Below, piece by piece: positions 1 to 11,936 of a DNA stretch of 64,000 nt. Every line of letters starts with the position of its first letter. Position 1 is the stretch's first letter. This stretch comes from Selaginella moellendorffii (taxonomy: Eukaryota; Streptophyta; Lycopodiopsida; Selaginellales; Selaginellaceae): contig NW_003314352.1 of assembly GCF_000143415.4 (NCBI RefSeq), forward strand, positions 632,402-696,401, given 5' to 3'. A model generated the notes under the pieces. That model made no database searches and was not told the DNA's origin. It saw only the letters and a program-made list of their open reading frames with translations. A program made the position numbers and the translations under genes.

Positions 1-489
1 AGCTCGAGTACGCGTACAAGTCATCGAAATCGTAGCGATCGTCTCTGGCGATCCCCAGCGAGGATATATATATGTGGTTGAATCTTCACTGCAGTACTCA
101 AAACCAGCGATCAATAGCGATCAATCCGAGCGGAGCGACGAGAGATATATAGAAACTTACGGTGGAGGGCGGTGATCTTTTCTCCAGTGACATCACCGCT
201 CATCTCATTCTTTCCTGGCTCCCTTTTTATTAAAATTGCGGCGGGGTTCTCTTTTTTCTTCCCGGCTTCCTCGGCAACACGTCTTCTCCGTCTCGCGCCT
301 TTAAAGAAGAGGGGAAAGGAAGACCTTGCGCTTCTCCCAAGTGGCAATTCGCTGGCTAGAAGTGCTGAGCTCTCCGCTGTCCTTGCTTAACGGTGTATGT
401 ATTGTCTTCCGTGTACTGCAAGACGAGCACGTGAATATATAGGATAGAGGAGTAGATTGCGAGGCTTTGATACCGTCTTTAGAAGAGAA
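1..489 (+). promoter_or_regulatory. Upstream region and 5' UTR of the WRKY gene
   Basis: No gene is visible here. The stretch precedes the WRKY start codon. TATA-like runs occur at about 63-75 and 432-442. Which of them is used cannot be told from sequence. Confidence 0.4.
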
Positions 490-2573
<2,084 letters not shown>

Positions 2574-2958
2574 AGATCCACCCTGTAAACAGCGAAGTCA
2601 ATATAAGCATGAACGTTAGCTCAACGAAACGAGTAGAAAGGAAGAAAAAAACCAACCATTTTTTTAAGGCTTTGACACGGGTCCAGAGAGAAGGCAGCCT
2701 CTCTCGTTCGGCCAAAAGGCACAAAAGCACACGCACACACTGGAAGAGATAAGAAGCTGGCAATGAATAAATAGAATTTTTCCAGGTCGTCAAAGCATAC
2801 AAATAGTAGCCGACCCAAACTCCCCTACTTTGGAAAAAAACGTTCCCCACTGGTTACAACAGAGTTGCAAGGAAAAACGAACGAACTATAGAGTAAAATG
2901 ACTTTTAAGGAGGTACAAAACCAGTGGTCCTCGGCTTCGTGCTTGCGTTGGAGCGCTT

Positions 2959-3790
2959 CTACTTGGGCCCGATGTCCTTGAGGGCGCAAATCTGCTCCTC
3001 CCCAAGAGCGGACATGACTGTCACAACGAGATCCTTGCCGTCATGGAAGCCAGTAGAAATCTGCGGTGGCAAAGCCCTTTAGATACACACACGAAGGCGT
3101 TCTTTCGCAAAAGTGATTCGTGACGCTCACCTGGGCGTTGAGCTGATCATCAGTTGGAAGGCGGAGGTCGTCCTTGGTGTCACCATTCTCGGTGAGGAGA
3201 CTCACCTGATCACACAATGACGAAAAGATAAGAAAAAGGCAAGGCATGAATCATAAAAGTGGGAGCTTTGGTCATACAAATCCGTCTTCCGAGATGTCAA
3301 TCAGCTGGTAGTCGGTGCGAGTGACTTCCGGAACCTGGGAAAGCAGAGGAGAGACCGCGAGGATCAAAATGCGTTGAAAAGGGAGCAAAAGAACTAGAGA
3401 AACTCACATCGCAATTGTGGGAAGATGGGACAATATCCTCGAGCTTTTTCCCGGTGAAGATGTCGATGCCCACGAAGTGGCACTTCGCATGGCCGTGCTT
3501 GCCAGTCTTGGAAGTAGACACCTCAACAACCTGCGAGTAGCCGGGCATTAGCGGGAAATTAAATGCGGCCGCGCGTAAGCAAAACAAAATATCCAGCCGA
3601 GCTGATCGCGCTCCAGAGCCCTAGGCGGCGGATCGAGATCTGGCGAGCGGCGGATCGGAGGAGTTACCTTGCAGGGGCGCTGCTTGATCACGATGTAGGC
3701 GTTCTTGCGGATCGTCCCGGCCTGCTGGGGATAGGTCTTGGAGGCGCCGGCGTCCGCCTTGTTGTCGAAGTGATGCTCCTCGTCCGACAT
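2959..3790 (-). CDS. EIF5A: Translation factor eIF5A
   Basis: A cytosolic translation elongation and termination factor that relieves ribosome stalling and works only after hypusination. Five exons (3790-3668, 3530-3408, 3334-3278, 3205-3131, 3060-2959), all splitting between codons, give 159 aa, the usual length for plants. The N terminus MSDEEHHFD and the block [12 protein letters not shown] are hallmarks; the Lys in GKHG (about residue 52) is the hypusine site. It ends in [14 protein letters not shown]. It is convergent with the WRKY gene (about 385 bases between stops) and divergent from the DOMON/b561 gene. A TAGGGTTT (telo-box-like) motif just upstream, near 3826, is common in promoters of translation genes. 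Confidence 0.97.
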
Positions 3791-4258
3791 CGCCGCTGCC
3801 CTCCAATTGCCGCACGGACCCTAACTCTAGGGTTTCACAGAAAAGGAGAGAAGAAAACCAAACACGTCACACGAGCCCTTAACGAATGTGGGCCGCCCGA
3901 TGCCCGCCCGATGCCCGGACGGGCGGCGGCGATTCTGCGCAGCCGGAGCCCTCGGATTGCTGGATCTAACGGCTGCCCATACAGTGTGCCGCGTGGACAA
4001 CTATAGATTAGTGTAACACGATTGCGCTTTGCTTAACTTTATATCCCGGGCTGGTGGTATTTTCTAGAAGAGAAAAACCTCTTTGGTTTTGTTTGGGACA
4101 AACTCGACGAGCAAGAATTGGTTCACAGACGTTCCAAGATCTCTGTAGCAAACTAAACGACGCGAATTCCAGACTTGAAAAGATAAATCTTTCACTCTCT
4201 CTTTCTCTCTCTCCCTCCCCATCTATCGAGCAAGCACGAAGTGGAACTCCTCTCGAGC
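3791..4258. promoter_or_regulatory. Divergent promoter between eIF5A and DOMON/b561 genes
   Basis: This 468-base spacer separates two start codons facing away from each other. It holds a TAGGGTTT box near 3826 on the eIF5A side and a CT-rich leader (about 4195-4225) before the DOMON/b561 start. No other gene is visible. Confidence 0.5.
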
Positions 4259-5491
4259 ATGGAGGAGGTCGATCGAATTTTGCTGGTGTTCTTCCTGATA
4301 GTTTTCCCAGTAGCAGTAGCAGCAGCGGCGGGCGATCCTTGTTCAGCTCTCAAGAACTTTGAGGTATGCCACGGTCTGGACGAGCGAGTAACCATCGCTT
4401 GGACACTCCACGGGGACGATGATCCATCGAGGAAGAGCGTGCTCGAGGTGGCGGTAACCGGGGCCCTTCCAGCTCGGACTGGCTGGCTGGGCTGGGGGAT
4501 AAATCCCCACTCGTTGGAGATGTCCGGTACCAGCGCTCTCATCGCCTTCCAGAGCTCGCAAGGAGCACAGCTCCACAGCTACTCGGTCTCCAGGCAAGTC
4601 AAGGACGACGATATCTCTCTCAGCCCCCAAGAACAGACCGAAGTTCCATTCCAGAACCAGTCCGTGATCATGGAGGGAACCATCGTCACCATCTTTGCAA
4701 CCATCCCCCTGACCAACAGCAGCAGCACCACGATGAACCACGTCTGGAACTTTGGCGACCAGGTTCTCGGCGATTCTCCGCAGTCCCACGACTTCAAAAA
4801 GGCCAACTTGGTGTCGCTCAGGAGGATCGATATGTCGAAGAAGGACTCCGTGGCCCAGCCCCTGGTTTCCAAGCTCACTCCGAGGCAGAGGCTCAAGAAC
4901 ACCCATGCGCTGCTGAGTGGAGCTGCCTGGGGGATCGCCATCCCGGTCGGAGTGATGGCAGCTCGGTATCTTCGCCCGTTCACGTCACCTAGCGGAGCTT
5001 GGTTTTATCTCCACCTGATGATCCAGATCCCGGCCTACGGAGTCGGGGTGGCTGGCTGGGTTCTCGGACTAAAGCTCGAATCGGGGTCCGGGAACGTCTA
5101 CGAAACGCACCGGAACATTGGATACGCCATCTTTGCCGGAGGAACGCTGCAAGTCATAGCTTTGCTGGTGAGGCCCAAGCCATACGAAAAGATCCGCTTC
5201 TTGTGGAACATATACCACCAATCGATCGGCTATGCGACGCTTGTGCTCGGTGTGGTGAACGTTTTCATCGGCCTCAGCATCCTCGAGCCGGCAGCGAAGT
5301 TTAAGACGGCTTTCATCGCAGTGGTGATTTCTCTGGGAGCTGTGAGCCTGGTAATGGAGGTTGTGACCTGGATCATATACTTTCAACGTAAGTACCTCGT
5401 GAGAAGAGCTGCTGCTGAACGGAGAGCGAGAGCGAAGGCAGCTCAAGCGAGCAATGCGCGAGCAAGGACGAGAAGGTTTTGGAGATTTTGA
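4259..5491 (+). CDS. DOMON and cytochrome b561 domain membrane protein
   Basis: A predicted plasma-membrane or endomembrane electron carrier; plant CYB561/DOMON proteins link extracellular redox to ascorbate across the membrane. The gene is intronless, 410 aa from the ATG at 4259. A signal peptide comes first (hydrophobic run FFLIVFPVAVAAAAG). The DOMON domain follows, with motifs GWLGWGINP and FATIPL. The C-terminal half holds about five membrane helices with the four heme-ligand His of b561 proteins, in THALLSG, YLHLM, THRNIG and IYHQSIG. The C terminus is Arg/Ala-rich and cytosolic. The architecture matches Arabidopsis auxin-responsive b561/DOMON proteins; substrate and orthology are not resolved. 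Confidence 0.93.
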   Translation: MEEVDRILLVFFLIVFPVAVAAAAGDPCSALKNFEVCHGLDERVTIAWTLHGDDDPSRKSVLEVAVTGALPARTGWLGWGINPHSLEMSGTSALIAFQSSQGAQLHSYSVSRQVKDDDISLSPQEQTEVPFQNQSVIMEGTIVTIFATIPLTNSSSTTMNHVWNFGDQVLGDSPQSHDFKKANLVSLRRIDMSKKDSVAQPLVSKLTPRQRLKNTHALLSGAAWGIAIPVGVMAARYLRPFTSPSGAWFYLHLMIQIPAYGVGVAGWVLGLKLESGSGNVYETHRNIGYAIFAGGTLQVIALLVRPKPYEKIRFLWNIYHQSIGYATLVLGVVNVFIGLSILEPAAKFKTAFIAVVISLGAVSLVMEVVTWIIYFQRKYLVRRAAAERRARAKAAQASNARARTRRFWRF

Positions 5492-5656
5492 GACTGCCAA
5501 GAAGGAAAATACAAAACAACTCATTATGTTGATTGTGAGATGTCTGTCATACCTGAATGCAGTTCGGTCAATCCTAGTGATGCACTAAAGTTGAGCAGAA
5601 ATTAGTATCCAGATTCAAGTGGAGACTAAAAACTGAGGAAAGTCACGAGTACTCCC

Positions 5657-6875
5657 TCACAAAAGATAGAATGACGCAGCAGCAGAGCTCAGCAAACGAC
5701 CATCTTTTTTCCACCTCGACTGAGGAGCAGTAGCGGCAGCAACAAAAATCTGGACAGATTCCATTGAGAGCGACCAACACTTCGATTCAAAACCTTACCC
5801 GACCGCTCTGGGCTGCAGCGGACACGACTACGTGCTTGCTTCCTGCCAAGTACTCGTACAGATAGTATACTCTGCAGTGGCACCAGTCAGTCTTACAAAA
5901 AAAAAAAAAAAAACAATATCCACGATGCAATACAAAACCTTTGAGCTTCGGAGGTCACGGACGAGGCGGCAGTGAGCCTTGCACCGACTGTAAACAAACA
6001 AAAGAAATGACAAACGATCAACAAAGCGGAGAAACAAACAGAGAAACTTGCAGTGACCGACCAGGAAGAAATAGCTTCGCAATGTCGTCAACTTTCCCAA
6101 GGTCCTTGATGCTCTTAGCCTACAGCAAAAGGAACTATTGCTATCACACCTTAGCAGCAGTGGTAACACAAAACGCCAGTACTCGTTACCTCGAAAAATG
6201 TAGCCTTGAGCTGCGAAGCCCGACGAATTACCACGCTCACAAACTCCTCCCTGATTGAGAACCAAACAGGAATGAAGAGAAAAACTAAGAAACGAAAAAT
6301 TTCCAAGAAAGAAGTAGCGAACAAACCCGTCACGAGAAGCAAAACGCGCTGCAAAAACCTTGGGCTTTGCACGATTGCCATACAAAGGAACTTCTCCTAT
6401 AGGAAACTCCTGCCATTCTCGTAGCCACACAGCAGCATGTTAGAACTAGAATTCTTTTTCTAGCAAACTCCAAACTTACATCGGGTTCCAGAGTATCTTC
6501 GAAACCTGGAGGAATTTTCACGCCAAATCCATCCCCTTGGTACTCGTCCCAAGAATTTGGATCGTTCTTCTCTGCCAAACCAGTAGAGTTTTCATTGTTT
6601 CCTCGTTTTTTTCCTTCTAGAATGCCAGAAGAAGACTAGCTACTCTACTTACTTGGGATGTTTAGCTCTTCTTGCTCCAACGCAGCTGCTGGCATTGGCA
6701 TTTGCATCCAGGGACTCGGCAACAACACGAGCTGGACTCCAAATCCTCGGCGTGAAAGTCTCACGGATTGCGCGGCGTGATGAGGAGAATGCACAGACAT
6801 CGGACACACACAGGGATCCCGCTTCGTGTCCCGGCAGAGAAATCCGCTGGGCGTGAGAGCGATGATAGTGCCCAT
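5657..6875 (-). CDS. PsbP-domain protein, thylakoid lumen (PPD family)
   Basis: A nuclear-encoded chloroplast lumen protein related to the PsbP subunit of photosystem II; PPD proteins act in assembly of photosystems or NDH. Eight exons (6875-6653, 6571-6480, 6409-6327, 6250-6190, 6119-6062, 5987-5939, 5871-5799, 5749-5657) join consistently to 243 aa. The N terminus reads as a bipartite transit peptide: a basic stromal part, then a twin-arginine signal (SRRGFGVQLVLL) and an AxA-type cleavage site near PAAALE. The mature part has PsbP signatures: GFGVKIPPGF, then EEFVSVV and SIKDLG, and the closing RWKKDGRLL ... SF. The donor of exon 3 was chosen because the nearer GT gives a stop. Its start codon is only 50 bases from that of the next gene on the other strand. 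Which PPD it is remains open. Confidence 0.88.
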
Positions 6876-6925
6876 TCTGGCATAAACCCTAGATTTGTTT
6901 ATCCACTTTAGGGAGCCGGATCTCG
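6876..6925. promoter_or_regulatory. 50-base bidirectional promoter
   Basis: Only 50 bases separate the ATG of the PsbP-domain gene (minus) from the ATG of the small membrane protein gene (plus). The spacer includes AAACCCTAGA, a telo-box-like motif. Both core promoters must therefore overlap each other or the opposite 5' UTR. Confidence 0.6.
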
Positions 6926-7824
6926 ATGAGGCGTGGTGGCTCGGCAGTGCGGCCGGTCGGCACCGATGGATCGGATTTCTCCTACCGCATGACCGTGGAC
7001 GACAGTAAGTAGCAGCAGCGAGCGCTGGATCTCTTTCTTGCTTCGATCTCATGGCGCAATCTCATCGATCGATCGATTTTTCACTGTAGAATACCGGAGA
7101 GCTGCGCATGCTCGTATGCATTTGCGGAGATTTGTGGCGATCCAGGTTAAAAAGAAGCTCCATTGTTCTTTCTCGAGAGAGATTTCTCTGGTTTCTTCTA
7201 ATGTATTTTTCGTTGATCCAGACAGCGTTTGTGTTGTTCAAGGCTCTATGGTCGACTCTCATGACTCTCAATGGCGAGCCGCTTGAAATGACCACCGTGT
7301 GTGCGTGTATCTTTGGGGGAGCTTCTGTCCTCGTTGGAACGCTCGGTAAGAACTTCTCTTCGGACTTCTTTCTCTTTTTTTTTTTCTTGTTTTGATCGTG
7401 GTTGCTTTGGTAGCTCTGAAAACTGGTGCTTCGCCCCATTTGCTCAAGCTCTACTTGCTCCTCACGGGGACTTCCATCTCGCTCTCGCTGCTCCCGATCA
7501 TCTCTGGCCGTTTCTTCGCAGAGGTTTGGATTTCATTAGATTTGCCTGATACCAAGCTCGACGTGAAAAATCCTTCTTGTCCGCTAGCAGTGGTCGGACG
7601 AGTGGCAGAAGAGCAGCAAGGAAAACAGGAACAAAGTCATCCTCGTTAGCCTCGAAGCCGTCCAAGAAGCCATTGGTCTGTTTGTTTATTCTTTCGCCCC
7701 TGTCGTTCCTCCGTATCGACTGACTGAAAAAATCTTTCTTTCCTGTGTTTCAGGGATTTTGGTCCAGCTTCTGTCCGTCTCGAAAGCGCTCTCGTTATCC
7801 AACAGCATTGCTCGCAAGAAATAA
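6926..7824 (+). CDS. Small multi-pass membrane protein, unrecognised family
   Basis: I do not recognise the family. Six exons (6926-7004, 7090-7145, 7222-7345, 7414-7523, 7591-7675, 7754-7824) join in consistent phase to 174 aa. After a polar N terminus and a basic stretch (YRRAAHARMHLRRFV) there are about three hydrophobic helices: around FVLFKALWSTLM, around FGGASVLVGTLAL, and LLKLYLLLTGTSISLSLLP. A charged loop (WSDEWQKSSKENRNK) and a last amphipathic or hydrophobic helix follow, ending in a basic ARKK tail, which could serve as an ER retrieval signal. It is expressed divergently from the PsbP-domain gene. No enzymatic motif is visible. Confidence 0.75.
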
Positions 7825-7940
7825 GAAGTAAAGTTCCTTTCTTTCCTCAACCATATCCGGCTCCGTGTCAGCTATTCTTAGAGCAGCGACGACGATGGCT
7901 CCACACAGTTAGGGTTCTTCTCTTGCTGCTCGACAGCGCC

Positions 7941-9323
7941 ATGCCGCTCCGCCGCAACAGGTCCGACGAGAAAGACGTCCTCGACAACGTCCATGACAAC
8001 ATCCACATCGACCCGCTCGCGCAGGACTTCATCGACACGGTGGAGTTCCAGCGCCTGCGCGATGTGAAGCAGCTGGGCCTGTGCAACCTCGTCTACCCCG
8101 GCGCGACCCACTCGCGGCTCGAGCACTCGCTCGGCGTCTACAACTTCGCGCGCGCCACCGTCTTCAACCTGGACAGCTGCTGGCCCGAGCTGGAGCTGGA
8201 GCAGTCGGACCTCACGTCCGTGGGGCTGGCGGGTCTTCTCCACGACGTCGGCCACGGCCCCTTCAGCCACGTCTTCGAGAACGAGTTCCTGCCCAGGATC
8301 GGCGCCGGCCTGCTCAAGTGGCACCACGAGGCCATGTCCGGAAAGATGGTGGACTTCATCGTGGACAGGAACTACATCGACGTGGACGCCGGGGTGCTCA
8401 AGCGCGTCAAGGACATGATCCTGTGCAGCTCGGAGCGCGGCGCGCCGCAGGGCGACAAGGCCTTCCTCTACGACATCGTCGCCAACGGGCGCAACGGCAT
8501 CGACGTGGACAAGTTCGACTATATCCTCCGCGACACCCGCGCCTGCGGCCTGGAGCCCGGGACTTTCAAGGTTTGCCGGCTCATGGACAGCATGCGGGTG
8601 ATCGACAACGAGATTTGCTTCCGCTCCAACGTCGCCGCCACCATCTGCGAGCTGTTTGTGACGAGGGGGAACCTCTTCCGGGAGGTTTACACGCACCCCA
8701 AGGTGAAGGCCATGGAGCTGATGCTGGCGGACGCGCTGGTGATGGCGGACGGCTTCCTGGGCATCTCCGGGATGGTGGACGACCCGGCCAGCTTCTGGAA
8801 GCTGGACGACTCGTTACTCAAGGCGATCGAGACGTCGGACGAGCCGGAGCTGGAGGCGTCGAGGAAGCTGGTGTGGAGGATGCGGCGGCGGGGGCGGGAG
8901 CTGTACCAGTTTTGCGACAGCCTCAAGGTCCCGGCGGAGCACGCCGAGAGGTTTAGTGCTGTGACGGCCGAGGACATCCTCTGCTACGCCAAGGGTGGCG
9001 TTCTCCAGAGGGACGACATCGTGGTGAGCAACGTCAAGATTGACGATGCTTGCGGGAAGAGCGATCTCCTGGAGGGCGTGCACTTCTTCAAAGGCTATGG
9101 CAGCACGGAGAAGCTGGAGCTCAAGGCGGAGGAGGTGGGGAGGAGTTATGCTGGGCACGACGTGCCGCAGAGGATCGTCCGGGTGTACGTGAAGAAGTAT
9201 GAGCATCTGGAGGCGGCGTGCGATGCGTTCCAGGCGTTCCAGCGCGAGAAGTATAACGTCCAGAGCCAGATGCTCAGGACGCCCGATAGCAAGAGGAAGA
9301 GGAAGACGAGGAGAGTAAACTAA
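7941..9323 (+). CDS. HD-domain dNTP triphosphohydrolase, SAMHD1/VEN4-like
   Basis: Predicted to cleave dNTPs to deoxynucleosides and triphosphate, controlling dNTP pools; the Arabidopsis homologue is VEN4. The gene is intronless, 460 aa from the ATG at 7941. The metal-binding HD signature is complete: the first His in THSRLEHSLG, then LLHDVGHGPFSH, and the downstream Asp in DKFDYILRD. The SAM domain of animal SAMHD1 is missing. The C terminus is basic (KRKRKTRR), a possible nuclear localisation signal. Third codon positions are strongly GC, in contrast to the multi-exon neighbours and to the AT-rich desert that starts right after its stop. Substrate range is inferred from the family. Confidence 0.93.
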   Translation: MPLRRNRSDEKDVLDNVHDNIHIDPLAQDFIDTVEFQRLRDVKQLGLCNLVYPGATHSRLEHSLGVYNFARATVFNLDSCWPELELEQSDLTSVGLAGLLHDVGHGPFSHVFENEFLPRIGAGLLKWHHEAMSGKMVDFIVDRNYIDVDAGVLKRVKDMILCSSERGAPQGDKAFLYDIVANGRNGIDVDKFDYILRDTRACGLEPGTFKVCRLMDSMRVIDNEICFRSNVAATICELFVTRGNLFREVYTHPKVKAMELMLADALVMADGFLGISGMVDDPASFWKLDDSLLKAIETSDEPELEASRKLVWRMRRRGRELYQFCDSLKVPAEHAERFSAVTAEDILCYAKGGVLQRDDIVVSNVKIDDACGKSDLLEGVHFFKGYGSTEKLELKAEEVGRSYAGHDVPQRIVRVYVKKYEHLEAACDAFQAFQREKYNVQSQMLRTPDSKRKRKTRRVN

Positions 9324-11936
9324 AAACGAGACAACTCTATAAGCATTTTTCTCATTCTTTTTTCCTATTACTTGAAAGGTTTGACCAAATTAGAAAAATA
9401 AGATAAAATAATTTTTTACGCATATTCTATGGTTCAAAATTTTAATTAAATCTTTTGGCAGATATTATACAGCATCATCCATAACCTATTTTAAATCTAA
9501 AATGTTTTCATATTGGCTACTTCTTACCAAATCACACCACATCAAGCATGTGTTGTCGATCCCATTGTTGAATGCGAGCGCCCAAGACATTAGTGGAATG
9601 ATTGATTTATTTTTCTGCAAAGCAGTTTGTTGAGTGTGTAGAAAAAACTGGAAAGTGGACTCCCTTTCCCATTCTAGTGAGGAACTTGCTAAACTAAAAC
9701 CCTTCACGCAGCTATTCATTCATGTAAGATCGTCGCTACGTGATAGGGGCTGGATGCCTACTATGTTATGTAGCAAAGGTGGCAAATGAGAAGCTTTGAG
9801 AAAGGAGTTCATCAATGTATGATACTTGCAAGAGAATCATTGAGAGACACAATGAGTTCATTAGAGATTCTTGAAAGCACACAGCAAAAAAATGTTTAAT
9901 ATTGTGCAAGGGCTGGAGAGGTCATTAAGTGGACAGGTTTATACCAGCTTGAGCTCTATCAACTCAAAGTGTGTTTGAACCTATTTCACTGGCCAAGTTA
10001 TCACAGTAACTGTTGCAAAAGAAGAACAGTTAAAAAATGAGAGTGACAAAATTTTAGAAAGCCCCTTTTTATCTCTAGAATCCTGCGAGATTATAGACGA
10101 GGCAAAGCTTGGATAGATCACCTTTCAGCCTGCTCCTATCATCATCCACAACTCCAAAAGGAATGGACCTGCGTTGCTCCCATACTCAGGATAGACACAA
10201 GAATGACTAGCGTGCCATAGCTCACTTCTTGCCACAGCCATGCCCATTGATCAAAGCATGCTATATATCTTCTTTCCACTTCCACACACAAGTTCCAAGC
10301 TTTTGGGATCCATAGCTATCCTGGATGAACTTTTCTTTAAAGAAGAATGTTTGGCAGGTACTGGCAAGATCCACAAGTTTTTGGTTTCCTCTTCTTCACG
10401 TACTTGCATTTTTGGATTAGCTCGATTATGGACCCAACTCTAAAGGATTCCCTGCTGTGCTATTTCCTCCCCTGCTCCAGTCTTATATCCGCTAGTGCCT
10501 CATGTTGCCTTCCATGCTTCATTTATTTTCAGTTATTCAGTATTTTTTATTGATTCAATTGATCAATAAAAAATAATATTATAAATATACTATAAGATTA
10601 ATCTTATTGGTAGAATAAACTAAAATATATTAAGAAGAGTTTAGGAAAGTTTATAAATTATAAAAACAAGATTAATCAAAGTGAATAACAACTATTTGAT
10701 GGTAGAATATCTCAAAATATTTAAGAACATTTTAGATATAACTATAATTATAATTAAAAAAGCTCAAAATTTATTTATTAAAGAGAGTTGTTGAATTTGC
10801 ACCAGATGTGATGCAAATGTTTATTAATTTAGACTTCCTAGAAAATTAAGTAATCTTATAAACACTTCAATTCCACTTTTTAAATACCCTTAATTGATTG
10901 AAAATAAATATTTTTAATTCAGAATTTTATCCTTTTTATTGTTTACTATTTTTTATTTATTTGGTCATTTGAATTTCAAAAAGTGATAAAATAAAATTAA
11001 TTAATTTATGTAAAAATTTAATTTAATTTATATATTTATTTAGTTTTTTAACTCAAAAATAACTATATAGATGATCTTTTAACAGTGGCATTGTTAAGTG
11101 AAATTTATGATTTTAGAATAAATTATTTAAATAATATAAACTCTATAATATTATAAATACATAGATATCTAATCTTTTATTCTAACCTTGATTAAATTAT
11201 TTGTTAAACTGATACTTATAATTATAATTAAAAATTAACTATATTATTTTTATAAAAATGCTAGTTGAGAAAATAATTAGCCACACATAATCTATATCTT
11301 TTGTTATAGAACTTTGTTTACTTATTTACTTATTTATAGTATTTTATTACTTAAGTTACTAAAACTATAAATGTGTAAAAATAAAATAACTTTATCTCAT
11401 ATGAATTTTATCATTTAAATTTTATACTTTTATTTTTATTTTTCTTATTAAAAAACCTTTTAAACATTATTTAATAAAACACAAACTATATGTGTAATAT
11501 TTCAAACAAGTACAAGAGATTTATATTACTGAATAAAACTTATAAATAATTATATATATTTTAAGGAAAAAAGTTATTGAATATAAATTTTTAAACACAA
11601 TTTATTTGTACAGAGAGAAATATTTTTTTCTATATCTCATACGTTAAAAGCATAAATTTATTCTCAATTTAATATGTTTATCTAAAAATTGACAAATATA
11701 CAGAAAATTTATTAGCTAATTAGTAAAATTACCTTATGTAAATTTTGACAAAATTGTTAAAATTATCTACTGATATCAGAAAATAAATTATTCAAATGTT
11801 ATCCAAGAAAAAACAAAGGAAGAAAAGCGAAAAACCAAAAAAATTCTAATTGATTAGAACCCATCTTATTTATTTGTTGTAATTGATAGAAAAAAACTCT
11901 CACAGTACTGTAACTTAAAAGTCGACCCACAATAGT
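9324..11936. other. AT-rich gene-free stretch
   Basis: I see no gene in these 2.6 kb. From about 10,550 to 11,860 the sequence is extremely A/T-rich, with stops in every frame. The part from 9,480 to 10,550 has mixed composition and only short broken frames, which suggests old, decayed insertion DNA, but no family can be named. Confidence 0.6.

Noticed and set aside
4343-4906. Minus-strand frame inside the DOMON domain gene
   Set aside because: Antisense shadow with no family signature; the plus frame has a signal peptide, DOMON motifs and heme His.
7878-8696. Long minus-strand open frame inside the SAMHD1-like gene
   Set aside because: It is a mirror frame caused by the GC-rich third positions of the real gene; it has no Met-led domain and is Val/Glu/Ala-monotonous.
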